From an uncultured Erysipelotrichaceae bacterium (GTDB lineage Bacteria; Bacillota_I; Bacilli_A; RFN20; CAG-288): a stretch of DNA of 7,238 nucleotides. Below, in pieces: positions 1 through 5,595 of this stretch. Made by a program: the position numbers and the translations under genes. The notes beneath the pieces are model-generated. The model ran no database searches. It worked only from the letters and a program-made list of their open reading frames with translations, and was not told the origin of the DNA. Location of the stretch: contig CACXYG010000048.1 in assembly GCA_902771745.1 (NCBI GenBank), forward strand, positions 8,587-15,824, written 5' to 3'. Every line of letters begins with the position of its first letter. The stretch's first letter is position 1.

Positions 1-337
1 CAAGATAGATGTTACCAGACTTATCACTTTCATTCACCATGATCTGGAGGTTCGTGGAAGAACCACTGACATAATAAGTACCCTTTTTGGAGATAGTTAA
101 GACCGAGGAGGCAAAAGAGCCTCTGGTAGAATCGGAAATAGTAGCGGAAGTGCCATCTAAGGTGATTGTCGCATCATAATCAGATATGGTCTGAGTATCA
201 GCACTGGTAAACGCGGAAGTATCCACACTGACCGTGCTGACAACCGTGCCTGTAGAAGATGAGTTACAGGCAGTTAAACCAGACAATAATCCCAAAGAGA
301 TTAAGGTCGTTAATAATTTTTTTCTATTCTTCATCAT
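1..337 (-). CDS. Secreted lipoprotein, Cthe_2159-like carbohydrate-binding family (5' part only)
   Basis: Only the first 112 codons lie in the window; the gene runs off the left edge. It begins with paired ATG codons at 337 and 334, and I chose 337 because GAGAGG stands 9 nt upstream. Residues 1-23 form a lysine-rich, then hydrophobic signal peptide ending in the lipobox LTAC, so Cys24 should be lipidated and the protein anchored outside the membrane. A Ser/Thr-rich linker follows. From about residue 52 the pattern YDATITLDGTSATISD, then LTISKKGTYYVSG near 80-92, matches the start of the Cthe_2159 (DUF4353) beta-helix family, described as binding acidic polysaccharides. It is the last visible gene of the operon, 29 nt after the DUF4956 gene. 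The family call rests on a short N-terminal stretch and gene context, so it is moderately secure; the lipoprotein call is strong. Confidence 0.7.
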   Translation of the reverse strand, partial: MMKNRKKLLTTLISLGLLSGLTACNSSSTGTVVSTVSVDTSAFTSADTQTISDYDATITLDGTSATISDSTRGSFASSVLTISKKGTYYVSGSSTNLQIMVNESDKSGNIYL

Positions 338-366
338 AGATTCATTCCTCTCGTTCTAATTCTTCC

Positions 367-1065
367 TTAGAGAGATTTGGTTTGTTCAGTATATGGAACA
401 ACAGAGATTTCCAAGTTACCATTCTTAGTTCTTAATTCGTCGATCATTTCTTTTTCTTCAGCAGGATTCTTCATGGTGATACGATAGCTTAAACGGAACA
501 TAGAACCCATACCCGTGGTCTTGACACCGACCATTTCAACCTTGTTGAGATAATGATCGAAAGTAGTCTTGAAGACATCAGCATATTCTAAAGTCTCAGG
601 GATAGTAACCTTGAGTAACTTTTCTTCGGCAAAGCCTTTGTGGGTGAAGACAGGAAGCATGGTGATACCATCAAAGATGAGAGCCAAAGCGACACCGGCA
701 AGACAACCGATGAAGACATAACCTAAACCGAAAGCGACACCCAAAGCGACAGCCATGAAGAGAAGAATCAATTCATCAGCCTTGGACTGAGCAGAACGGA
801 ATCTGACTAAACCTAACGCAACGGCTAAGGTGACGATTCTAGCGGAGACTTCGGTGGTACCACTCAAGAACATCGTGATAAGACCAAAGACCAAAGCGAC
901 AACAGCAGGCATCAAAGCCAAAGTGGTGAAGAAGCCTTTAGAGGATCTGACCTTGAAAGAGACGATCCAAGAGAACAAAAGACCGATAACGATGGCAACG
1001 CCAACGGCTAAAAGCAAGTATCCGACGGTCACGCTACTTGCGAAAACTGATCCGAAAATATCCAT
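367..1065 (-). CDS. DUF4956 family membrane protein
   Basis: This 232-residue protein has a membrane N-terminal half and a soluble C-terminal half. Hydrophobic segments lie at about 14-37, 45-68, 74-90 and 98-135. The sequence GLVRFRSAQSKADELILLF at about 85-103 corresponds to the characteristic VRFRTA-type motif of DUF4956. Residues from about 145 alternate beta-like and helical stretches and probably form a small cytoplasmic domain. Its biochemical role is not established. The gene starts 8 nt after the VTC gene stop, with AGAAAGG from the end of that gene serving as a distant ribosome site. Repeated pairing of DUF4956 with VTC genes suggests it supplies membrane passage or anchoring for the VTC product, much as membrane segments are attached to the catalytic domain in yeast VTC proteins. 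That role is inference. Confidence 0.85.
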   Translation of the reverse strand: MDIFGSVFASSVTVGYLLLAVGVAIVIGLLFSWIVSFKVRSSKGFFTTLALMPAVVALVFGLITMFLSGTTEVSARIVTLAVALGLVRFRSAQSKADELILLFMAVALGVAFGLGYVFIGCLAGVALALIFDGITMLPVFTHKGFAEEKLLKVTIPETLEYADVFKTTFDHYLNKVEMVGVKTTGMGSMFRLSYRITMKNPAEEKEMIDELRTKNGNLEISVVPYTEQTKSL

Positions 1066-1073
1066 AAATTCAT

Positions 1074-1788
1074 TTACCTTTCTTGCATGGCCTTTAATGC
1101 CTGCATCTTATAAGCTGTTCCGTATTTTGAGAAGCTGCCTTTGTAGATTTTGCCTTCGGCTAAGATGGCACTTAGCCACATTGGAACAGCTTCTTGTACT
1201 TTGACTTCCAGAATGCCGGAGCCTTCTGGAAGAAGTGAGATACCTTCCATACTGGTCGTGAGATTGAGATCTTTGACGCGGTATCGAGGATTATGGTCGA
1301 TGGTGAGTCGTAAGTCGCCACCTGGTTCGAAGTAAGCCTGTCTGTCATAGATGATGAGACAAGCGGGAACAAGGTTTTGATAGTAATCTCTGAAGTAGAC
1401 GATTTCTCTAGCGATTTGGCCATCTGCACAGATTTCACCTTCGCGATCAAAGAATTTCTTGACGGCGGGAATGTTGGACTGAACTCTTCTCTTATAGACG
1501 ATGCCATAGGCTTTTCGTTTTAATTCCAGATAGACTTTGGAAGTTTCCGTCGCCATTCCATAGGAACGCAATCTGATTTTTTCTTTGAAGGGTGGTTTTT
1601 CAATAGACGCTTTGACCAATCGATAATCAGGAGTGTCATAATACAAGGAAACAAAAATCAGCAGGACATACTAATGATTCATCTAATTTCATATGACCCT
1701 CAAGTTTTTCTTGCAGATAAGCGATTTGTTGCGCGTTTAGAATGTATTTGAATTCATAACGCTTCATGACAACGATGGGTCCTGCCAT
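1074..1788 (-). pseudogene. VTC-domain polyphosphate polymerase-like protein, frameshifted
   Basis: The true start is the ATG at 1788: a perfect AAAGGAGGT lies 7 nt upstream and the N-terminal MKRYEFKYIL motif of VTC proteins follows. This frame stops after 50 codons at 1636. The rest of the family sequence, from LYYDTPDYRL, continues one frame over to 1074. Removing one T from the five-T run at 1653-1657 joins the halves into a normal 237-residue protein. Motifs in the restored order are KRYEFKY (9-15), KEKIRLRSYG (68-77), YLELKRKAYGIVYKRR (86-101), IIYDRQAY, LRLTIDHNPRYR, ILEVKV and SFSKYGTAY. These basic and acidic residues line the active tunnel of yeast Vtc4, which makes polyphosphate from ATP. 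Whether bacterial members make polyphosphate is less certain. Either the gene is broken, or the reading contains a homopolymer error, or the shift is bypassed in the cell. Confidence 0.85.
1653..1657 (-). other. Five-T run: probable frameshift site
   Basis: On the minus strand the context is GATTTTTGTTTCC. With five Ts the upstream frame reads PADFCFLVL then stop. With four Ts it reads PADFVSLYYDTP and runs into the conserved VTC sequence. The frame of the downstream part has a TAG at the minus-strand reading just upstream (near 1673), so the crossover must fall between that point and 1646; this homopolymer is the simplest place. Confidence 0.65.
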
Positions 1789-1795
1789 AGAGGTT

Positions 1796-1804
1796 ACCTC
1801 CTTT
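1796..1804 (-). promoter_or_regulatory. Ribosome binding site that fixes the VTC start
   Basis: AAAGGAGGT on the minus strand lies 7 nt before the ATG at 1788 and just after the kinase stop codon at 1807. It is the strongest Shine-Dalgarno site in this operon. It shows that translation is meant to begin at 1788 and not at the TTG at 1646, where the long downstream frame appears to open. Confidence 0.85.
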
Positions 1805-1806
1805 CT

Positions 1807-3051
1807 TTATAATTCTGCTTTGATGACAAATTGTCCTGCTTCACAACGGGCGTTGACTCGACCGCCATGAATCTTCACAATCTCTCTGACAACGGATAAG
1901 CCAATACCATTACCTGGGATGTTTTCTTCTTTCGCATTGTATAAGCGATAGAATCTTTCAAAGACCATATCTAATGGGCCTGCTTCTCCGTCAAATTCAT
2001 TTCTTTCTTCGACTGTCACTCTGCCTTCATTACCCTGAATGACAAGCTTGGCTTTGTTCTTGGTAAATTTCACCGCGTTATCAAGAATTTCATCAAGCAT
2101 TCTCTTCATCATGGTAACGTCACCAGCAAGGGTGAGGTCATCAGCAACTTCCACTTCTAATTCCTTATTGGCACGACGGAAGATTTCCTGATAGTTCTGT
2201 ACTTCAGTCTTGGCCATAGCAGAGAAGTCGAAGGTTTCTCTCTTTTCTGGTTCACGTAATTCTTCTAAGACAGCTAAGTCATTCAAGTGAGTGACAATGT
2301 TGTCCATGATCTTCACCTGCTTTTCGATCGACTTGCTTGCTTCTGTCTCACCTTGATCAAGCATGTTCGTCTCGTTGTCAGCAGCGATGACCGTAAGTGG
2401 TGTCTTCAAATTGAAGGAAGCATCAGCGATAAATCTCTTTTGTTTCTTATCCGCTTCTTCTAATGGTTTGACCAACCCCTTAGAGACGAAGATGAGAATG
2501 ATGAAGGATAATAAGGTACCGGTCACACCACCGATGATGGAACCCCATAAGACATTGAAGGTTGGCGTCAATTCACGAGCGTAATCAATAACCGTAACGT
2601 TGGTGAGGGCAGCGTTATTGACATCCTCATGGATACGATAACGATAAGAGACCTTATACCAACCAGTTTGAGCATTCTGGTTATAAAGTTCGGTCGCCCA
2701 GGTAATCGCCGTATCCTGATCAATAGCGGAGATCTTCATGACTTTGACAGTGGCATTGCCAGAAGTATCAAAGCTGACGGTGAAGTATCTCGTAGATGAG
2801 GCTGTTTCTGGTGAATCAGGACCAAACCGGCCCGGGCCACCAGGACCGCCACCATTGTTTTCACCTTGCTGTCCCATATCTCCTTGTTGGAATTCATTAG
2901 GGTTTTCGGCAATCATCTGTGTAACTCTATCTGCGTCTGAACCGATCATACCGAAGTTGACGAGGTTGATGGTCGTAAGCGTAACAACCAAGAGGGCAAA
3001 GACGGAGAGAAGAGCATACAGAATAAATTTTTTTCTTAATTTGTTGATCAT
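1807..3051 (-). CDS. Membrane sensor histidine kinase with the phosphoacceptor His replaced
   Basis: The 414-residue protein has a transmembrane helix at about 10-33, an extracellular sensor stretch at 34-165 containing a Gly/Pro-rich segment (57-78), a second helix at about 167-192, then DHp and ATPase domains. The H-box reads FIADASFNLKTPLTVI (207-222) instead of the usual SHELKTP: residue 213 is Phe (TTC at 2415-2413) and 214 is Asn. The ATPase domain looks intact, with N-box DEILDNAVKF (320-329), F-box FERFYRLY (364-371) and GNGIGLSVV (380-388). It therefore probably binds ATP but cannot autophosphorylate in the standard way. Thr217, at the His+4 position associated with phosphatase activity in HisKA kinases, remains. 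Its ATG overlaps the regulator stop by ATGA, so the two are probably translationally coupled. The family call is certain; loss of kinase activity is inferred. Confidence 0.93.
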   Translation of the reverse strand: MINKLRKKFILYALLSVFALLVVTLTTINLVNFGMIGSDADRVTQMIAENPNEFQQGDMGQQGENNGGGPGGPGRFGPDSPETASSTRYFTVSFDTSGNATVKVMKISAIDQDTAITWATELYNQNAQTGWYKVSYRYRIHEDVNNAALTNVTVIDYARELTPTFNVLWGSIIGGVTGTLLSFIILIFVSKGLVKPLEEADKKQKRFIADASFNLKTPLTVIAADNETNMLDQGETEASKSIEKQVKIMDNIVTHLNDLAVLEELREPEKRETFDFSAMAKTEVQNYQEIFRRANKELEVEVADDLTLAGDVTMMKRMLDEILDNAVKFTKNKAKLVIQGNEGRVTVEERNEFDGEAGPLDMVFERFYRLYNAKEENIPGNGIGLSVVREIVKIHGGRVNARCEAGQFVIKAEL

Positions 3052-3419
3052 TGTTGTTCTGTTCCTTTACTGGTGAGCTCTTTTACCTTATCTAATAAGT
3101 CACGAATCATAAACGGCTTGGACATGTAGGCATCAGCGCCATTTTTTATCGCCTGTTGGCGATAATCAAATTCGCTGATTGCGGTAAGGAAGAGGACAGG
3201 TGTTTTGTTGTCTTCTTTTCTTATCTTCTCTACCACTTGTAGGCCATTGAGACGAGGCATCATGTAATCCAGCAAAATGCAATCATATTGATTTTGATGA
3301 ATCTGCTCTAATGCCTGAATGCCATCGTAGGCGATGTCTACTTCATACTTGGTACGTTTCATGACACGTTCCAAAGCGGCAACGAGGTCTCGCTCGTCGT
3401 CGGCAATCAGTATCCTCAT
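3048..3419 (-). CDS. Stand-alone receiver-domain response regulator (no output domain)
   Basis: The start at 3419 gives MRILIADDE, the normal first beta-strand of a receiver domain, with AAAGGA 10 nt upstream. All receiver residues are present: acidic pair Asp7-Asp8, phosphoacceptor Asp51 in LLDYMMPRLNG, Thr79 in FLTA, Tyr98 and Lys101 in MSKPF. The protein ends at residue 123, right after the last receiver helix. An OmpR-type regulator would continue into a winged-helix DNA-binding domain for a total of about 220-230 residues. There is no room for a lost tail, because the kinase ATG overlaps the stop codon. It is therefore a CheY/Spo0F-like single-domain regulator that must act through a protein partner or as a relay. 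It is the first gene of the minus-strand operon. Which protein phosphorylates it is unclear, since its partner kinase lacks the usual His. Confidence 0.9.
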   Translation of the reverse strand: MRILIADDERDLVAALERVMKRTKYEVDIAYDGIQALEQIHQNQYDCILLDYMMPRLNGLQVVEKIRKEDNKTPVLFLTAISEFDYRQQAIKNGADAYMSKPFMIRDLLDKVKELTSKGTEQQ

Positions 3420-3441
3420 AAGCGTTCCATCCTTTCTCTCT

Positions 3442-3468
3442 AAGCAAAAAGGATATGCCCTTTTGCTT
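3442..3468 (-). promoter_or_regulatory. Hairpin in the leader of the receiver/kinase/VTC operon
   Basis: On the minus strand AAGCAAAAGG, loop GCATAT, CCTTTTTGCTT forms a 10-bp stem with one bulged base. It ends about 22 nt before the regulator ATG and is followed by the purine-rich ribosome site region, not by a T run, so it is not an ordinary terminator. It could affect mRNA stability or initiation. I could not identify a convincing -35/-10 promoter pair between 3420 and 3512. Confidence 0.35.
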
Positions 3469-3509
3469 TTCACTGCTAAAAGCATACCCAATGCACTTAA
3501 ATTGAACTT

Positions 3510-3544
3510 AAAAATGGCAAGCCCATTTATGAGAACTTGCCATT
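3510..3544 (-). terminator. Rho-independent terminator of tag
   Basis: AATGGCAAG (3544-3536 on the minus strand) pairs perfectly with CTTGCCATT (3521-3513) across a 14-nt loop, and the stem runs into a T-rich tail ending near 3510. The stem begins within the tag stop codon, so transcription of tag ends immediately after the gene. This separates tag from the receiver/kinase operon, which must then have its own promoter downstream of this site. Confidence 0.75.
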
Positions 3545-4097
3545 ATCGATAACTACAGGTGATCAGATGGTCGTTGTATATCCCGATACTTTGCATAAAG
3601 GAATAGACGATCGTGGGACCAAGATACGTAAATCCTCGCCTCTTCAAATCTTTGGATACTTCTTTAGAAAGTTGGGAGATTGTCGGAACTTCTTTCATAT
3701 TCTTCACTTGATGATCGATGACTTTATTATTGGTAAATGACCAGATATAACGATCAAAGGAAGTAAACTCCTCTTGGATTTTCAAAAACGCTTTGGCGTT
3801 ATTGATCATCGCATGAATTTTTCCCTTATTCTTAATAATATAAGGATTAGATAAAAGTTCTATCTCTCTCTTCTCATCATATAAGGCGATCATTTCTGGA
3901 GATAAGTTATCCAGTGTCCTTCTCATCCCTTCCTCTCTTTTTAATATCAAAGCCCAGGATAAACCAATAGACATCATTTCCATCACCATTACAGCAAAAA
4001 GTTCATGATCATCATGAACAACCTTACACCACCTTTCATCGTGGTATTTTTTGCTGTATTTGTCGTGATAAACCCATCCGCAATCATTCTTTTCCAT
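3543..4097 (-). CDS. tag: DNA-3-methyladenine glycosylase I
   Basis: This 184-residue protein excises 3-methyladenine from alkylated DNA as the first step of base excision repair in the cytoplasm. It aligns along its full length with E. coli Tag. The zinc-snap residues are present: Cys6 (CGW), His19 (YHD), His177 and Cys181 (DHLITC), with the same 4-residue spacing at the end. Equivalents of the base-pocket residues are Tyr18, Glu40 and Trp48. The conserved LKRRGFTYLGPTIVYSFMQ block precedes the C-terminus. The pocket segment reads EMMSIGLSW where E. coli has EGQQAGLSW, a modest departure. The start must be at 4097 because Cys6 is needed and the frame has a stop just upstream. No Shine-Dalgarno sequence is present; a TATAAT box ends 6 nt before the ATG, suggesting a leaderless mRNA. 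It is a single-gene unit with its own terminator. Confidence 0.95.
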   Translation of the reverse strand: MEKNDCGWVYHDKYSKKYHDERWCKVVHDDHELFAVMVMEMMSIGLSWALILKREEGMRRTLDNLSPEMIALYDEKREIELLSNPYIIKNKGKIHAMINNAKAFLKIQEEFTSFDRYIWSFTNNKVIDHQVKNMKEVPTISQLSKEVSKDLKRRGFTYLGPTIVYSFMQSIGIYNDHLITCSYR

Positions 4098-4103
4098 AGG
4101 ACA

Positions 4104-4109
4104 ATTATA
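4104..4109 (-). promoter_or_regulatory. -10 box of the tag promoter, implying a leaderless transcript
   Basis: A perfect TATAAT on the minus strand ends at 4104, six bases before the tag ATG at 4097. Normal spacing from -10 to the transcription start would place +1 at or next to the A of the ATG. No good -35 element lies 16-18 bp upstream, where TAAAAG is the nearest hexamer. The box could be fortuitous in AT-rich sequence, but the missing ribosome site fits a leaderless start. Confidence 0.45.
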
Positions 4110-4161
4110 CTATTGGTAGCGCTTTTCTTTTACTATAATCTAATAAAATTGTGTTACCCTA

Positions 4162-4189
4162 TTGCATAAATTGTTACTTCCTATAAAAT
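4162..4189 (+). promoter_or_regulatory. Probable promoter of the T-box/metNIQ operon
   Basis: TTGCAT (4162-4167) and TAAAAT (4184-4189) are separated by 16 bp and match the housekeeping consensus at 4 and 5 of 6 positions. The predicted start near 4196 would begin the RNA a few bases before T-box Stem I, which is the expected layout. An additional TATAAT at 4134-4139 has only TTGGTA at 15 bp spacing as a partner and is a weaker alternative. Confidence 0.5.
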
Positions 4190-4196
4190 AGGAGGC

Positions 4197-4473
4197 ACAA
4201 GCGTTGATGAGGAAGAGTACTCTAAGCTAGCTTGATAGAGAGTTCCGGACGGTGGAAGCGGGACAAGCGAATGTAGACGAACATGGCCTCTGAGCTGAAC
4301 AGTGAAATATCAGTAGCTGATTCCGGGTATGCCCGTTATAGCAGATGAGTTTAGACGATTGAACTCTGCAAGGTTCTATTAGTGATAATAGAATGAATTA
4401 AGGTGGTAACACGGGAATATATAGTCTCGTCCTTAACTAGCAGAAAGTGTTAGTTCAGGACGAGACTTTTTTT
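4197..4473 (+). promoter_or_regulatory. T-box riboswitch leader controlling metNIQ
   Basis: The leader carries the standard T-box parts in order. Stem I begins with GATGAGGAAGAGTA (4206-4219), matching the conserved GA-motif/AGTA pattern. The distal region contains AGAGAG and a GTTCCG...CGGGAC stem with loop GACGGTGGAAG. A CGGG-TATG-CCCG hairpin lies at 4324-4335. TTCTATTA-GTGA-TAATAGAA (4374-4393) is a perfect Stem III candidate. The T-box core AAGGTGGTAACACGGG follows. The antiterminator forms from TTAAGG (4398-4403) with CCTTAA (4431-4436) and ACGGGA (4411-4416) with TCTCGT (4425-4430), exposing TGGT (4404-4407) to pair with an uncharged tRNA ending in ACCA. The mutually exclusive terminator follows. 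Uncharged tRNA should turn the importer on. The codon read by Stem I is not clear; the triplet before AGTAG is ATC (4309-4311), and no ATG occupies that arm. Confidence 0.93.
4423..4473 (+). terminator. T-box-controlled intrinsic terminator
   Basis: AGTCTCGTCCT (4423-4433) pairs perfectly with AGGACGAGACT (4457-4467). The stem continues through AACTAGCA/TGTTAGTT to a small GAAAG loop and is followed by seven Ts (4467-4473). Its left arm contains the two strands needed for the antiterminator, so the structures exclude each other. Confidence 0.93.
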
Positions 4474-4506
4474 ATAAAAGTTTCTCCGAACTAAGAAAGG
4501 AGAAAC

Positions 4507-5595
4507 ATGTCTGAAATTGAAATCAGAAATCTGAGTAAGAGCTTTGACAATCACAAAGTCTTAGATGACATCTCTTTAAACATTGAAAAAGGTGACATCT
4601 ATGGTGTCTTGGGTTTATCCGGTGCAGGCAAGTCAACATTAGTCAGATGTATCAACGGTTTAGAAACCTTTGATGAAGGAGAAATCCTCTATCGTGGTGA
4701 AACGCTCTGTTCACCCAGTGTAAAAATCAGCAGAGCCCATCAAAGAAAGATTGCGATGATCTTTCAGTCTTTCAACTTGCTTCAACAACGTACCGTCTTA
4801 AAGAATGTCCAGCTCCCATTAGAACTTGATTCCTCCCTTGTCGAAGAAAGAAAAGAAATCCTTCTTCAGCAGTTACAAGAAGAGAAATCTCAGATCACTG
4901 ACGTCAACCTCAGAAAAGAAGTAGAAAAGAAATATAAAGAAAAAATCAAAAACATCAAAAAGGATCTCGCTTTAGAAGCCTTAGACAAGGTCGGATTACT
5001 GGATAAAGCTAACCAATATCCTTCCCAACTCAGCGGTGGTCAATGTCAAAGAGTCGCCATCGCCAGAGCCTTAGTCTTAAAACCAGAAGTCATTCTTTCT
5101 GATGAAGCCACCAGCGCTCTTGACCCAGAGACAACTCTCTCTATTCTCGACTTGTTAAAAGAACTCAACAAGAGTCTTGGCTTAACCATCATCATGATTT
5201 CTCATCAGATGAACGCCATCGAATACATCTGTAATAAGGTTGCCATCATCGACAAGGCGAAGATCATTGAAGAAGGCAACATCAGCGATGTCTTCCTCGC
5301 TCCAAAAGCCGAGATCAGTAAATCCTTGATCTATGCCAATCATGTTCACACCAAATTATCCAATCATCGTCTGGTAAGAATTCTCTTTGATGGTGATGTC
5401 GATGAACCACTACTCTCTAATGTTGTTCAGGACTGTCAGATCACAGTTTCGATTGTCTACGCTGATACCAAAGTCGTGGATAACAAGGCCTATGGTCAGA
5501 CCATCATCAAACGTCCAAAAGATGAAAAAGATGCCGAAAAACTCTTTAAATATCTCTCTTTGAAGGGCGTCAGATATGAGGAGGTAGAACAATGA
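4507..5595 (+). CDS. metN: Methionine-type ABC transporter ATP-binding protein
   Basis: The 362-residue protein is the ATPase of a D/L-methionine-type importer and acts on the cytoplasmic face. Walker A is GLSGAGKST (36-44), the Q-loop glutamine is 87 (IFQSFNLL), the signature is LSGGQCQRVAIARAL (175-189), Walker B is VILSDEATSALD (195-206) and the switch His is 233. Residues about 285-358 form a C-terminal NIL domain, the ferredoxin-like fold by which methionine inhibits transport in known MetN proteins. Between PLELD (104-108) and VGLLDKA (162-168) lies a charged, helical stretch some 35 residues longer than in E. coli MetN. The start is supported by AAAGGAG 4 nt upstream and by good alignment from residue 1. 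The gene follows the T-box terminator by 33 nt and overlaps metI by ATGA. Confidence 0.94.
   Translation: MSEIEIRNLSKSFDNHKVLDDISLNIEKGDIYGVLGLSGAGKSTLVRCINGLETFDEGEILYRGETLCSPSVKISRAHQRKIAMIFQSFNLLQQRTVLKNVQLPLELDSSLVEERKEILLQQLQEEKSQITDVNLRKEVEKKYKEKIKNIKKDLALEALDKVGLLDKANQYPSQLSGGQCQRVAIARALVLKPEVILSDEATSALDPETTLSILDLLKELNKSLGLTIIMISHQMNAIEYICNKVAIIDKAKIIEEGNISDVFLAPKAEISKSLIYANHVHTKLSNHRLVRILFDGDVDEPLLSNVVQDCQITVSIVYADTKVVDNKAYGQTIIKRPKDEKDAEKLFKYLSLKGVRYEEVEQ

Noticed and set aside
830..1204. Open frame on the plus strand opposite the DUF4956 and VTC genes
   Set aside because: It is antisense to two recognised genes, lacks family resemblance and has no ribosome site that I can see.
1074..1646. 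VTC protein starting at the TTG at 1646
   Set aside because: This TTG has no ribosome site and falls inside the conserved LYYDTP motif; the N-terminal VTC motif is present upstream in another frame with a strong ribosome site.
3420..3491. 24-residue N-terminal extension of the response regulator from an ATG at 3491
   Set aside because: Receiver domains begin at MRILIADDE; the extension is not receiver-like, covers the leader hairpin, and a ribosome site precedes the inner ATG at 3419.
3537..3740. Open frame on the plus strand opposite the 3' end of tag
   Set aside because: It starts inside the tag terminator and is a shadow of the conserved tag sequence.
4207..4230. Eight-codon reading frame (ATG to TAG) preceded by AGGAGG at 4190-4195, resembling a leader peptide
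   Set aside because: It coincides with the conserved T-box Stem I motif, and the predicted transcript starts near 4196, so the AGGAGG would not be in the RNA.
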